46,244 nucleotides of DNA. Source: Bacteroidota bacterium (GTDB lineage Bacteria > Bacteroidota > Bacteroidia > Chitinophagales > UBA10324). Where the stretch lies: NCBI GenBank assembly GCA_014190575.1, contig BJGQ01000017.1:1-46244 (forward strand), read 5' to 3'. The notes below the pieces were generated by a model. The model did no database searches. It had not been told where the DNA came from and worked only from the letters and a program-made list of their open reading frames with translations. The first letter of the stretch is position 1. The number at the start of each line of letters is the position of its first letter. The position numbers and the translations under genes were made by a program. Positions 1-9,373 of this stretch are shown here, piece by piece.

Positions 1-437
1 TTATACTTGATTGATAATTTAGGTCGTAAATAATTATCGGGTAGTTTATTCAATCCAAATTGTCTCTGTATTCTTAAACGCAATTCGGAAGATATTTTCT
101 TGTTGAATTTATGCTGGCCTGAAACATCGAAATAAACTCGGTGTTGTGAAGCATTTGGTTTAATGTCATATCTGTAAAAAGCAGATACTGCTAAATTTTT
201 GGCAACACTATAATCTAAACCTGTTTCCAATAGAAGTGAACCAAATTGTGGTGGAGATAAAACTGAACGCAATTGCGGACAAAAATTCAAATCGATTTTT
301 TTTGAAACTTTGTATTTTAAATCCAATCCAATCCAAGTGCCACTACCGGTAGTTTCCTGAGCTACTGTCTTTTGGGTATAAAAACAACAACAACTGCAAA
401 TAATTAACAGGCAATAATGAATAACACTTTTAGTCAT
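1..437 (-). CDS. DUF2490-type outer membrane beta-barrel protein, C-terminus cut by window edge
   Basis: The gene reads leftwards from an ATG at 435-437 and runs off the window without a stop, so about 145 residues are visible. It opens with a hydrophobic signal peptide ending near TVAQ. Alternating amphipathic beta-strands rich in aromatic and charged residues follow (for example GTWIGLDLKYKVSKKIDL and HRVYFDVSGQHKFNKKI). This pattern fits the DUF2490 family of small outer membrane barrels, whose function is unknown. It lies 29 bp downstream of the DUF4956 gene on the same strand, so it is probably the last visible gene of the polyphosphate-polymerase cluster. The family assignment is from pattern recognition and is moderately sure; the envelope location is more certain. 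Confidence 0.65.
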   Translation of the reverse strand, partial: MTKSVIHYCLLIICSCCCFYTQKTVAQETTGSGTWIGLDLKYKVSKKIDLNFCPQLRSVLSPPQFGSLLLETGLDYSVAKNLAVSAFYRYDIKPNASQHRVYFDVSGQHKFNKKISSELRLRIQRQFGLNKLPDNYLRPKLSIKY

Positions 438-466
438 TCGTAATTAACGGAACTGTTGAAAAAAAA

Positions 467-1114
467 TTAATTGCGATTTTTTGGATCAACATTATAATAA
501 ATAGTTAACCGTGTAGTATCGGTTTGAAAGTCAATATTTTTTATTTCAGCGCGATGAATTTTTAAACCTGTTCTATCTCGTAAATCCTGTAAAAGATTCT
601 GGTAATTTTCGGGTTTAATATTTTCAATTTTTTCATAAAGTATCACTTTATAACTTTCATTTCGCATGAGCCACATGTGTTCCATAGCATATATCAATCC
701 CACAATTACCCCATTGGCAAAAAGAATTTCAGAAACACTAACTTTTTTTGTGCTGAGTGAATTGACTAAGGCCACTGCGATAATCAGAAACAGGTAAACC
801 ATTTCTTTAATGGGAATATCTTCAGTTCTATATCGAAGTATAGAAAACACAGCAAAAAGTCCGAACGAAACTCCGAATTCCATTTTCACATTGTTCATGA
901 TGTACAGAACCATGAAAATGATACTGTTAAAAATGAAGTAGGTAAACAAGTAATCTTTATTTCTATATAGTGGATAATAAATAACCCGGACTATGATGAA
1001 AGTTATTAAAAAATTAAATCCATACCGGATTACTAAATCAAAAAAATCAGCGGCATCAAAAATTTTATAATCTTTTAAGTCAAAAACTGCGTTAAGCAAC
1101 CAATTCATGTTCAA
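467..1114 (-). CDS. DUF4956 domain-containing membrane protein
   Basis: This 215-residue protein has four hydrophobic segments between about residues 28 and 145, then a soluble C-terminal tail. The family core is the stretch around FGLFAVFSILRYRTEDIPIKEM, which I recognise as DUF4956. Its members commonly sit beside VTC-domain polyphosphate polymerases. Here the start overlaps the 3' end of the VTC gene by 23 bp (17 bp if the second ATG, at 1108, is used), which implies translational coupling. The role is unknown. A membrane partner of the polymerase, perhaps for export or localisation of the polymer, is inference from the constant pairing. Confidence 0.85.
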   Translation of the reverse strand: MNMNWLLNAVFDLKDYKIFDAADFFDLVIRYGFNFLITFIIVRVIYYPLYRNKDYLFTYFIFNSIIFMVLYIMNNVKMEFGVSFGLFAVFSILRYRTEDIPIKEMVYLFLIIAVALVNSLSTKKVSVSEILFANGVIVGLIYAMEHMWLMRNESYKVILYEKIENIKPENYQNLLQDLRDRTGLKIHRAEIKNIDFQTDTTRLTIYYNVDPKNRN

Positions 1115-1880
1115 TTTTATTTAAAGTGAGTAATTTAGATTTAAAATTATTTCTTTTCAATTCTTTATTTAATAATAATTCGCCCAAAATATATTTACTG
1201 ATTGATGTTGCATAAATTTTTTCTTCTTTAAGCTTTCTCCGTATTGGAGAAATGCCGGAATGAACATCTTGTTTAACTTCAACAATTACGAGATTGGGTA
1301 ATTCTATTTTGTGAGTACTTCCGTTTCTGTAAAAGGCCAGGTCTATATCAATTGTAGCTCTTTCCATTGTTTGAATGTTTACCAATGTCATTCGGAAAAA
1401 ATCATTTCGTTGAATAGGAAATAATAATTTAGGATTTAAACTTGGGGCAATTTGTTTAATAAGTTGTTCTTGCTGATCGTTAATATTCTCAGAAATTCCT
1501 TCGGTACTAATTCTCGACTTTTCAGTTTTATCCTTATTGTTCTTCTTTTTCACTTCAAAAAAAGAAACATTGCTATCTACATATGAGCGACATCTGATTT
1601 TTAAGCGGTTAGCTTTTTTATTATGATGAGTTAGATAAAAATTATAATCAGGTGTATCAAAATATAAATTGTTATAGCGGTTTAATCTAACACCTTTTAC
1701 TTCCAGAATCCGATAGTCATTTTTTATTAAAGCAAGAATTTCTATTAACCGATCAATGTGAATCATGTACTTGGTATCAAACCTGTTTAATAACTCAACA
1801 TTCTCCATTTCAGAAAGAGAAATTGGTTTCATCGCGTTGAGCGAATCCGTAATTTTATCTTTAATATTCTGATCGAGCAT
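1092..1880 (-). CDS. VTC domain-containing polyphosphate polymerase-like protein
   Basis: This 262-residue soluble protein matches the VTC (triphosphate tunnel metalloenzyme) fold, which in yeast Vtc4 makes polyphosphate from ATP. The basic and acidic tunnel residues are present in order: R33 and K37 (NRFDTKYMI), K94, R96 and R98 (LKIRCRSY), E109 with K111 (FFEVKKK), and E201 with K203 (VIVEVKQD). It has no membrane segment of its own and overlaps the downstream DUF4956 gene, its usual partner. It follows the small lipoprotein gene by two bases. Polyphosphate synthesis is the family expectation; the actual product in bacteria of this type is not shown by sequence. Confidence 0.85.
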   Translation of the reverse strand: MLDQNIKDKITDSLNAMKPISLSEMENVELLNRFDTKYMIHIDRLIEILALIKNDYRILEVKGVRLNRYNNLYFDTPDYNFYLTHHNKKANRLKIRCRSYVDSNVSFFEVKKKNNKDKTEKSRISTEGISENINDQQEQLIKQIAPSLNPKLLFPIQRNDFFRMTLVNIQTMERATIDIDLAFYRNGSTHKIELPNLVIVEVKQDVHSGISPIRRKLKEEKIYATSISKYILGELLLNKELKRNNFKSKLLTLNKIEHELVA

Positions 1881-1882
1881 AT

Positions 1883-2296
1883 TTATTGTATTACTTCAAT
1901 TCGAATATCTCCTGCATCAATGGTTTGTTTGTTTTCTGTAATTTCCACTTCTTTCTTAATCACTTTTTTTCCACCATCACAATCTGCTCCAAGCAAACAA
2001 TCTGAATACGCAAACAAGGTGTACTTTCCTTTCTTTAAATACGGAAATTCAAATGTTCCATCGTAGCTGCTTTCTATCTTATCTCCAAAATATTCATTGT
2101 CGCCATAAATTATATAAACACTCACTTTACCTGAATAAAAGGAATCAATTGGAGTAAATACATTGTATTCGGCAACAAATATTTTTCCCTTTATCGTTGA
2201 AGTTCCCCCTTGACCTTCTTGTTTAGTACAGGAACTGAAAGCAATTATGCTAAAAAAGGAAATCAGAATACTGAAAGTAATTTTATAAATTTTCAT
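1883..2296 (-). CDS. small lipoprotein with a transthyretin-like/carboxypeptidase-regulatory fold
   Basis: I place the start at the ATG at 2294-2296, giving a hydrophobic leader ending in the lipobox FSSC. A GTG two codons upstream is possible but adds nothing. The mature part is about 115 residues of beta-sandwich: GKIFVAEYNVF, then GDNEYFGDKIESSYDGTFEFPYL and GKYTLFAYSDC. This is the usual look of carboxypeptidase-regulatory or transthyretin-like domains in Bacteroidota surface proteins. It contains a cysteine-rich stretch (SDCLLGADCDGG). It lies between the lamin-tail and VTC genes with gaps of 11 and 2 bp, so it is a member of that operon. The specific function is unknown. Confidence 0.75.
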   Translation of the reverse strand: MKIYKITFSILISFFSIIAFSSCTKQEGQGGTSTIKGKIFVAEYNVFTPIDSFYSGKVSVYIIYGDNEYFGDKIESSYDGTFEFPYLKKGKYTLFAYSDCLLGADCDGGKKVIKKEVEITENKQTIDAGDIRIEVIQ

Positions 2297-2307
2297 AACC
2301 ACCCATT

Positions 2308-3603
2308 TTATTTTTCTGTAGCAAATTTCAAGGTTTTTGAATTTAATCCTTCAGTTAGATTTAGCAAATAAAATCCTGCCGGAATATTATTGGTATTTAA
2401 ATAAGTAGTTCCGTTATAAATCGGTGCTTCATATGTTTTTCTGCCATAAATATCAATCAATGAAAGGGTAGAGTTTATTGAATTATTCAATCCACTAACA
2501 TTAACAATAACTTCATTTGTAACAAGATTTGAAAGAAGATTAAAATTGAAATCAGAATTGTTCAGATTATTCACTCCAGCATTGCATCCTGGTGCATATG
2601 GCCATCCCGGTGATCCTTCAGGACATCCAGCAAACCAATTCGCAGCATCATTCATTTTTCCATGTTCATCAAGTAATTCAAGGGTATATCCCCCGCTATC
2701 TGGAGTTTCAGGCCAAGGTAATTTGTTATCATAAAGCACCGAAAACTGCAGTTTTCCATCAGGACCAAATAATCTAATGGTTTCTCCCTTGCTTCTAAAT
2801 CCAAAAGGGAATGGACCATTAAAATTTGAAACATTCGGATGGCGTGTAATAAATTTAGTTACATCCTGAACAACTTCACGGTAACCATTTGCAGGAAGTG
2901 TGATTCCTGCCGGAAAGAAAAATATATTTGAATCTTTACTGTCCTTCATGCTGTATCCATTCAAACTTATATTGGAAGAGGTGGTGTTGTGCAATTCTAA
3001 CCAGTCACCTGCATCAAAACTTGGATTACTGTTATAATTTATTTCACTGAAATCTATATCAGGATTACAGGGTGTGTAAGCAGCTCCGGGAGAACCAAAC
3101 ATGCAGCCATCAAACCAGTTTGCTCCATCATTCTGATTGCCGTTGTAATCGTTCAACTCAAGAGTTCTTCCATACCCATCAGCACCGCGTGGCCACAATG
3201 CAGAATCAGAATAACTAACGCTTGTAACAAATGCACTACTCGCATTCAGTAATTGAACATTATCACCACTGTTTCCGAAATCTACATTAGAAGGGCCAAC
3301 TTTATTTGTAACAGAAGGATGAATGGAATTGAATTTTATTAAATCCTGAACCACCACAAGATAGGCTGATGCATTGAGCTGGGTTCCTGACGGAATATCG
3401 TAAGTAATATTAAGTGCATTTTTTATTTTCCATCCGCTTATATCAACCATTGCAGTTGATTTATTAAATAGTTCAACCCAGTTACCTGAATTAGTGGTTG
3501 AGTCAGAGTTGTAATTAATTTCTGTAATAATTATTTGAGCATTTGATCTGTTTGAATGAAAAAGAATAAATGCAGAAAGGACAATTGAAAAAATTAAACG
3601 CAT
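2308..3603 (-). CDS. lamin tail domain protein with T9SS C-terminal sorting domain
   Basis: The 431-residue secreted protein begins with a signal peptide (about residues 1-22, ending SNAQ). It has two tandem lamin tail (LTD) domains, about 23-150 and 180-320. Each begins with an (T/S)EINYNS motif, followed by G(N/D)WVELFN or GDWLELHN and a region ending W(F)(D/A)GC. The last 80 or so residues form a type IX secretion sorting domain, with IDIYGRKTYE, IPAGFYLLNL and a final basic strand. It is the first gene of the leftward VTC cluster. Bacterial LTD proteins are extracellular and often accompany CotH kinases, VTC and DUF4956; no CotH gene is visible here. The substrate is unknown. Confidence 0.88.
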   Translation of the reverse strand: MRLIFSIVLSAFILFHSNRSNAQIIITEINYNSDSTTNSGNWVELFNKSTAMVDISGWKIKNALNITYDIPSGTQLNASAYLVVVQDLIKFNSIHPSVTNKVGPSNVDFGNSGDNVQLLNASSAFVTSVSYSDSALWPRGADGYGRTLELNDYNGNQNDGANWFDGCMFGSPGAAYTPCNPDIDFSEINYNSNPSFDAGDWLELHNTTSSNISLNGYSMKDSKDSNIFFFPAGITLPANGYREVVQDVTKFITRHPNVSNFNGPFPFGFRSKGETIRLFGPDGKLQFSVLYDNKLPWPETPDSGGYTLELLDEHGKMNDAANWFAGCPEGSPGWPYAPGCNAGVNNLNNSDFNFNLLSNLVTNEVIVNVSGLNNSINSTLSLIDIYGRKTYEAPIYNGTTYLNTNNIPAGFYLLNLTEGLNSKTLKFATEK

Positions 3604-3672
3604 TGAAAGTTATTTTAGGGTTGTCAAAAATAGAAATCCATTTCACCTTTGAAACTAAATTATTTAATTCAC

Positions 3673-3703
3673 TTTGCCACCCTTATTTCCCTGACTATCT
3701 TCG
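3673..3703 (+). promoter_or_regulatory. Bacteroidota primary-sigma promoter of the aconitase gene
   Basis: TTTG at 3673-3676 and TATCTTCG at 3696-3703 are separated by exactly 19 bp. This matches the Bacteroidota TTTG-N19-TAnnTTTG consensus with one mismatch. Transcription would begin about 15 bp before the ATG, leaving a very short leader. Confidence 0.65.
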
Positions 3704-3724
3704 CGCCAGAAAAAAATAAATTCC

Positions 3725-5989
3725 ATGGCATACGATATTGAAATGATAAAGAAGGTGTACGAACTGTTCCCTTCACGAATTGAAGCAGCCCGCAAATTAG
3801 TTGGCAAGCCACTTACGCTCACCGAAAAAATTTTATATGCGCATTTGTGGGAAGGTATAGCGACACACATTCATCAGCGCGGAAAATCGTATGTTGATTT
3901 TGCACCTGATCGTGTAGCCATGCAAGATGCAACTGCGCAAATGGCATTACTTCAATTCATGCAAGCTGGTCGCCCTACTGTTGCAGTTCCATCAACGGTT
4001 CATTGCGATCATTTAATACAGGCTGAAACAGGAGCCACTCAGGATTTAGCAAAAGCAAAATCGCAGAACAAAGAAGTGTATGATTTTTTAGCATCCGTTT
4101 CTGATAAATATGGAATTGGCTTTTGGAAACCTGGAGCCGGAATTATTCACCAGGTTGTTTTAGAAAATTATGCTTTCCCAGGAGGCCTCATGATTGGAAC
4201 TGATTCACATACCGTTAATGCAGGCGGTTTAGGAATGGTTGCCATTGGAGTTGGCGGTGCTGATGCGTGTGATGTGATGGCAGGTTTAGCTTGGGAATTA
4301 AAATTTCCGAAACTTATTGGAGTAAAATTGACAGGTAAACTCAGCGGATGGACTTCGGCTAAGGATGTGATTTTAAAAGTTGCCGGAATTCTTACAGTGA
4401 AAGGCGGCACCGGAGCAATAGTTGAATACTTTGGTGATGGTGCTGAAAGTATTTCATGCACAGGCAAAGGAACCATTTGCAACATGGGTGCAGAGATTGG
4501 TGCAACCACTTCGGTTTTTGGTTACGATAAAAAAATGGCTGATTACCTGAATGGAACCGGTCGCGAAATGATTGCGAAACTGGCTGATAATATTTCAGAA
4601 CATTTAACCGGCGATGCTGAAGTTTATTCTTCACCTGAAAAATATTTTGATCAGGTTATTGAAATTAATTTAAGTGAATTGGAACCGCATATCAATGGAC
4701 CGTTTACTCCTGATTTAGCTTTTCCGATTTCAAAATTTGCAGCAGCAGTAAAAGAAAACAACTGGCCTGCGCAATTGGAAGTTGGATTAATTGGAAGTTG
4801 CACAAACTCTTCGTACGAAGATATTTCCCGGAGTGCATCAGTTGCACAACAAGCAGTTGAAATGGGATTGAATGCAAAATCTGAATTCACAATTACACCC
4901 GGTTCTGAATTGGTTCGGTTCACAATTGAGCGCGACGGATACTTAGAAACATTCGGAAAAATGGGCGGTGTAGTTTTAGCAAATGCATGTGGACCTTGTA
5001 TTGGTCAATGGGCTCGTCATACTTCTAATCCAACTAAGAAAAATTCAATCATCACATCGTTCAATAGAAATTTTGCAAAACGAAATGATGGAAATCCAAA
5101 TACACACGCATTCGTTGCATCTCCTGAAATTGTAACTGCTCTTGCAATTGCAGGTGATTTAACTTTTAATCCGCTCACTGATTATTTAACTAATAGTAAA
5201 GGAGAAAAAATAAAACTGGCAGAACCGAAAGGAATTGAAATGCCATTGAAAGGTTTTGCTGTTGAAGACGCAGGATACCAAGCGCCTGCTGAAGATGGAA
5301 GTTCAGTGGAAGTAAAAGTAAATCCGGCTTCAGATCGTTTGCAATTGTTAGATGCTTTCAGAGCGTGGGAAGGAACTGATTTGCACAATTTGAAATTGCT
5401 GATTAAAGCAAAAGGAAAATGTACTACCGATCATATTTCAATGGCAGGTCCTTGGTTAAAGTATCGCGGACACTTAGATAATATTTCGAACAACATGTTA
5501 ATCGGTGCATTGAATTTCTTCAATGAAAAAACTAACTCTGTAAAGAATCAACTGACAGGAGTTTATGATGAAGTTCCGAAAGTTCAGCGCGCATATAAAG
5601 CCGCAGGAATCGGTAGCATTGTTGTCGGTGATGAAAATTATGGCGAAGGAAGTTCACGAGAACACGCAGCAATGGAACCGCGGTTCTTAGGTGTGCGCGC
5701 AGTGTTGGTGAAATCATTCGCGCGCATTCACGAAACCAATTTAAAGAAACAGGGAATGCTTGGTTTAACCTTTGCAAATCCTGACGACTACAATAAAATT
5801 TTGGAAGACGATAACATTGATATCATAGGATTAAAATCTTTTACTCCTGGAGTTCCATTAACTCTTGTGTTGAATCATGCTAATGGAAGCAAGGATGAAA
5901 TAACTGTGAACCATACTTACAATGCACAACAAATTGAATGGTTTAAAGCTGGCGGTGCTTTAAACATTATTAGAATGGCTCAGGTGTAA
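3725..5989 (+). CDS. acn: aconitate hydratase
   Basis: The 754-residue enzyme interconverts citrate and isocitrate in the TCA cycle. Its length and order match the mitochondrial-type aconitases found in Bacteroidota. Three 4Fe-4S ligand cysteines are visible: C359 in [10 protein letters not shown], and C422 and C425 in ACGPCIGQW. The substrate-binding motif [11 protein letters not shown] lies near residue 160. The swivel domain carries [19 protein letters not shown] near residue 640, the usual active-site serine/arginine segment. The ATG follows a short leader from a well-formed promoter. The gene stands alone: the preceding cluster is divergent and the next gene is convergent, separated by a strong bidirectional terminator. 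Confidence 0.97.
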   Translation: MAYDIEMIKKVYELFPSRIEAARKLVGKPLTLTEKILYAHLWEGIATHIHQRGKSYVDFAPDRVAMQDATAQMALLQFMQAGRPTVAVPSTVHCDHLIQAETGATQDLAKAKSQNKEVYDFLASVSDKYGIGFWKPGAGIIHQVVLENYAFPGGLMIGTDSHTVNAGGLGMVAIGVGGADACDVMAGLAWELKFPKLIGVKLTGKLSGWTSAKDVILKVAGILTVKGGTGAIVEYFGDGAESISCTGKGTICNMGAEIGATTSVFGYDKKMADYLNGTGREMIAKLADNISEHLTGDAEVYSSPEKYFDQVIEINLSELEPHINGPFTPDLAFPISKFAAAVKENNWPAQLEVGLIGSCTNSSYEDISRSASVAQQAVEMGLNAKSEFTITPGSELVRFTIERDGYLETFGKMGGVVLANACGPCIGQWARHTSNPTKKNSIITSFNRNFAKRNDGNPNTHAFVASPEIVTALAIAGDLTFNPLTDYLTNSKGEKIKLAEPKGIEMPLKGFAVEDAGYQAPAEDGSSVEVKVNPASDRLQLLDAFRAWEGTDLHNLKLLIKAKGKCTTDHISMAGPWLKYRGHLDNISNNMLIGALNFFNEKTNSVKNQLTGVYDEVPKVQRAYKAAGIGSIVVGDENYGEGSSREHAAMEPRFLGVRAVLVKSFARIHETNLKKQGMLGLTFANPDDYNKILEDDNIDIIGLKSFTPGVPLTLVLNHANGSKDEITVNHTYNAQQIEWFKAGGALNIIRMAQV

Positions 5990-6015
5990 AGTTGTTTTTG
6001 TTAGTTGATCGAAAT

Positions 6016-6048
6016 AAAAATGCCCTTCAAATATTGAAGGGCATTTTT
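6016..6048. terminator. bidirectional rho-independent terminator
   Basis: A perfect 15-bp inverted repeat (6016-6030 and 6034-6048) has a 3-nt loop. Its GC-rich centre, tgccctt/aagggca, is flanked by A5 and T5 tracts. It lies between the convergent aconitase and cupredoxin genes and can terminate both. Confidence 0.92.
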
Positions 6049-6070
6049 CATTTACCATTCTTAATTAAAA

Positions 6071-6664
6071 CTATTCTTTCACAACCCTTACCACTTTCAC
6101 CACATCCATTTCATTGAGAATGGCAATGAAATAAATTCCGTTGTAAAGATTTGAAAGGTCTAGTGTGGTAATACTCCCGCTTGACAATTCTGTTTTCAAG
6201 GCTGTTTGTCCAAGAATATTTTTTACTTCAGCAACATGTGATTTACAACTAGGAGGTAAATTGATTTTTAAAAAGTTATGAACTGAAGTTGGATAAATAG
6301 AAATTTCTGAAACAGGCTGCATTGGGTTTATTCCATTTGGAAAATCAGTTGCAACTATTTGTCCGGTGAATACATGTTGAGCACAATGAAAGTTATAGGT
6401 ACCTGCAACCATAATTACATAAAAATGAACAGGACTAACTCCGTGGTATTGAAATGTATCAGCTCCACTTGGAACAGAAGTAGATTCAAGAGGATGAAAA
6501 CTGAAATCACCGGTCCAAGTTATTGTATCGCCAACAACAACATTCACTAAATTGGGAACATAATTCATTCCGAAACTTTGACCAAAATTTATAATATGAT
6601 TGGTGGCAAATGCTCCGAAACTTAAAAGAACGAAGGAGAAGAGAAGAGTAATTTTTGATTTCAT
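6071..6664 (-). CDS. secreted cupredoxin (plastocyanin-like) protein with T9SS sorting domain
   Basis: The 197-residue protein has a signal peptide (about 1-20, AFA), a blue-copper domain (about 22-110) and a C-terminal T9SS sorting domain (from ISIYPT, about residue 125). Likely copper ligands are H57 (FSFHPLES), C94 and H97 (YNFHCAQH). The methionine that normally caps the copper is absent: Thr100 or Gln102 occupies the region. Such proteins carry single electrons or bind copper at the cell surface. It is monocistronic and convergent with aconitase. Cupredoxin identity is firm; the redox partner is unknown. Confidence 0.85.
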   Translation of the reverse strand: MKSKITLLFSFVLLSFGAFATNHIINFGQSFGMNYVPNLVNVVVGDTITWTGDFSFHPLESTSVPSGADTFQYHGVSPVHFYVIMVAGTYNFHCAQHVFTGQIVATDFPNGINPMQPVSEISIYPTSVHNFLKINLPPSCKSHVAEVKNILGQTALKTELSSGSITTLDLSNLYNGIYFIAILNEMDVVKVVRVVKE

Positions 6665-6805
6665 GACAAAAGGATTTATGGCTTGTAATTTTAATGTTCA
6701 TTTATACGCAAATTCCGTTCCGAGAGTTCACCCTACCAACATCCGAAATTAAATTGTACAATCTTTGTTCATTTAATTTGCAAGAAACTAATATTGAAAT
6801 TTAGA

Positions 6806-8428
6806 ATGAAAGTCACAGGTCAATTAGTTGACATCCACAATCGCGAAATATTTCCTGCGCAAATTATTGTGGAAGGAGAAAAGATAATATCCATCACAAG
6901 AGTTGAAACAGCAAACTCAGAATTTATTTTACCAGGATTTATTGATGCGCACATTCATATTGAAAGCAGCATGCTCATTCCATCAGAATTTGCACGACTA
7001 GCAGTAATTCATGGAACAATTGCAACAGTCAGTGACCCGCATGAGATAGCAAATGTGATGGGAGTTGAGGGCGTGGAATACATGATTGACAATGGAAATA
7101 AAGTTCCGTTTTGGTTCAACTTTGGTGTACCGTCGTGTGTGCCTGCAACTGATTTTGAAACTGCCGGTGCAAAGTTGGATTCTACTGCAGTAGAAAAATT
7201 ATTGCAACGAGACGATTTAAAGTACCTGACTGAAATGATGAATTGGCCGGGTGTTTTGTTTGATGATTTAGAAGTGAAAAGAAAAATTGGTGCCGCACAA
7301 AAACATAATAAACCTGTTGATGGTCATGCCCCGGGATTAACTGGAGAAGAAGCTATGAAATATATCTCCTCAGGAATTTCCACCGACCACGAATGTATTA
7401 CTTACGAAGAAGGAAAATTCAAAGCCGAACATGGAATGAAAATTCTGATTCGCGAAGGTAGTGCTGCTAAAAATTTTGCAGCATTGATTCCGCTGATCAA
7501 AGAATTCCCCGAATTGATTATGTTTTGTTCAGATGATAAACATCCGAATGATTTAGTTGTAAGCCACATTAACGAATTGGTGAGTAATGCAATAAAGAAT
7601 GGATATGATTTTTTTGATGTGCTGCGTGCTTCATGTTTGAATGCTCACACACATTACAATCTCAATCATGGATTATTGCGCGAAGGAGACAGCGCAGATT
7701 TTATTTTAGTGAATGACTTGAAAGATTTTAAAGTGAAACAAACTTTCATTCGCGGAAAGCTGGTTGCTCAAAACGGAAAGAGTTTCATTGAAAGTATTCC
7801 TGAAAAAATAATGAATAATTTTAATTGCACTGAAAAACAACCGGATGATTTTAAATTAAAATCAAATGGACAAATGAATATCAGGGTAATTGAAGCGCTC
7901 GATGGTCAGTTAATTACCAATGAAATTATAGAACATGCGAAAATTATAAATGGATTTATTTTGAGCGATGTGGAACATGATATTTTAAAATTTACTGTTG
8001 TGAATCGTTACAATGTTGCTCCTCCGTCAATTGCATTTATTAAAAACTTCGGATTGAAACAGGGAGCTATTGCAAGTTGTATTGGTCACGATTCCCACAA
8101 CATTATTTGTGTGGGAGTGGATGATGAATCCATTTGTCGTGCTGTGAATCTTATCATTAAAGAGAAAGGTGGTTTATCAGCTACTGATAATATGAACGAT
8201 AAAGTTTTACCACTTCCCGTTGCCGGCATAATGTCCAATGCAGATGCTTATTATGTTGCAAAAAACTATTCTTCAATTGATGCATTCGCCAAAAAACTCG
8301 GAACAACTCTGAATGCACCGTTTATGACTCTCTCATTCATGGCGTTACTCGTAATTCCTGATTTGAAGCTGAGCGATAAGGGTTTGTTCAGCGGTAAGAA
8401 ATTTGAGTTTGTTTCTGTGGGGTGTTAA
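6806..8428 (+). CDS. ade: adenine deaminase
   Basis: The enzyme converts adenine to hypoxanthine and ammonia in purine salvage. I use the ATG at 6806 (540 residues). A TTG four codons upstream is possible but less likely. The amidohydrolase metal site is visible as [14 protein letters not shown] near residue 50, with [22 protein letters not shown] and [11 protein letters not shown] following. The C-terminal adenine-deaminase domain is complete ([23 protein letters not shown]). Length is normal for the family. It is a single gene followed by a nearly empty 390-bp stretch. Confidence 0.96.
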   Translation: MKVTGQLVDIHNREIFPAQIIVEGEKIISITRVETANSEFILPGFIDAHIHIESSMLIPSEFARLAVIHGTIATVSDPHEIANVMGVEGVEYMIDNGNKVPFWFNFGVPSCVPATDFETAGAKLDSTAVEKLLQRDDLKYLTEMMNWPGVLFDDLEVKRKIGAAQKHNKPVDGHAPGLTGEEAMKYISSGISTDHECITYEEGKFKAEHGMKILIREGSAAKNFAALIPLIKEFPELIMFCSDDKHPNDLVVSHINELVSNAIKNGYDFFDVLRASCLNAHTHYNLNHGLLREGDSADFILVNDLKDFKVKQTFIRGKLVAQNGKSFIESIPEKIMNNFNCTEKQPDDFKLKSNGQMNIRVIEALDGQLITNEIIEHAKIINGFILSDVEHDILKFTVVNRYNVAPPSIAFIKNFGLKQGAIASCIGHDSHNIICVGVDDESICRAVNLIIKEKGGLSATDNMNDKVLPLPVAGIMSNADAYYVAKNYSSIDAFAKKLGTTLNAPFMTLSFMALLVIPDLKLSDKGLFSGKKFEFVSVGC

Positions 8429-8821
8429 TTTAAATAATTAGTAAATACTGGTAACTAATCTGAAATGAAATTCAAGATGAGGCAGTAATCATTTCTCCAT
8501 TACAAAGAGATTTATATGTTGGATATGACAATGCATTTTGTTGACTTGACATTTTTCATAGTCATTTTTCAAATCTAAAACTCTCAAATTTATAAGAGAG
8601 AAAAACCCTTTTAATTGCAGTTTTTGAAGGCCAAACTCATTTGCTTCAGGTTTTTTTGGGTGTCGAATAGTGCGTAACTTCCCAAAACAATTACTTAAAA
8701 TGTGCATTTGAATTAAATATATTTTTTATGCAAAATCTAATAGATTTTGGATTTTAAAGTATTAAAAAAAAGTTCCACTTCATTTAAGAAATGGAACTTC
8801 AAAAAAATTTTTAAAATATAG
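8429..8821. other. intergenic stretch with no convincing gene
   Basis: Nearly 400 bp of AT-rich sequence between ade and the next gene. A 72-codon minus-strand frame (8489-8707) has no recognisable motif or signal and is probably chance. A 9-bp-arm palindrome, centred on 8740 with arms 8731-8739 and 8741-8749, has the core AAAATCTA-A-TAGATTTT. It could be an operator or merely AT-rich symmetry. The right edge holds the terminator of the neighbouring minus-strand lipoprotein gene. Confidence 0.5.
8762..8800 (-). terminator. rho-independent terminator of the 8822-9241 lipoprotein gene
   Basis: The arms aagttcca (8770-8777) and tggaactt (8792-8799) form an 8-bp stem with a further ttc/gaa pairing inside. 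On the minus strand the hairpin is followed directly by a run of seven T, just beyond the lipoprotein stop codon. An A-tract on the other side could let it work weakly in the other direction. Confidence 0.75.
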
Positions 8822-9241
8822 TTATTTAGGTTTGAACTGAATACTCTGATCGGTAAAATAAATAATTATTGTAGAATCTAAAACCGGAGGACTATAATCA
8901 TAAGTGCCTGTTTTAAAAAATACAGAAGAGGTGTCATTATTTAGTATCTCCAACCGGCCATGTTCAGGGCAAGTATATTGAAAATCTCCGGTAAAACCAT
9001 AAAAATCAAAGTTACCTGAACCATATTGATCTTTTGCCTTTCCTGGATTATTAAAAGTAAATGAGCCGCCATCAATTGAATCTGGCCAATCAACCCAGTA
9101 ACCGTTTGAATCTTTTACCGCTAATATTGTGTAAGGTTGGCCCTCGTTAGCAAGAATGAGTCGTCGCGAATTAATTTTAGCCTTCGGTCCGCACGAAGCA
9201 AAAAGAGTTACTGCAATTAACAGGTAAAAAAGTTTTTTTAT
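8822..9241 (-). CDS. small lipoprotein with apparent ATA start codon
   Basis: A 139-codon frame has no ATG, GTG or TTG upstream of its signal peptide. Reading ATA (9239-9241) as the start gives a textbook lipoprotein leader, MKKLFYLLIAVTLFASC, with the lipobox cysteine at 17. The next upstream in-frame stop is only six codons before it. The mature domain (about 120 residues) is rich in aromatic and acidic residues, for example ILAVKDSNGYWVDWPDS and DFQYTCPEHGRLEIL, and matches no family I know. It ends at a TAA followed by a well-formed terminator. Codon use looks like that of neighbouring genes, so the frame is real. Start loss by mutation, a sequencing error or genuine ATA initiation are all possible. 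Confidence 0.65.
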   Translation of the reverse strand: MKKLFYLLIAVTLFASCGPKAKINSRRLILANEGQPYTILAVKDSNGYWVDWPDSIDGGSFTFNNPGKAKDQYGSGNFDFYGFTGDFQYTCPEHGRLEILNNDTSSVFFKTGTYDYSPPVLDSTIIIYFTDQSIQFKPK

Positions 9242-9373
9242 ATATAATGTTTTTTGGGTTTAATTAGCGACAAGTATAACTACTTTTTTGTTTTAATATA
9301 ATTTCTTCTTTAGAAAAAAATAAATCAATGTCACTAAATAGATTGGTCGAGTAGTTGTTTATCTAGCTGTCAA

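Noticed and set aside
8489-8707. 72-codon minus-strand frame after ade
   Set aside because: No family motif, no leader and no ribosome site. Its composition looks like intergenic DNA, so it was not listed as a gene.
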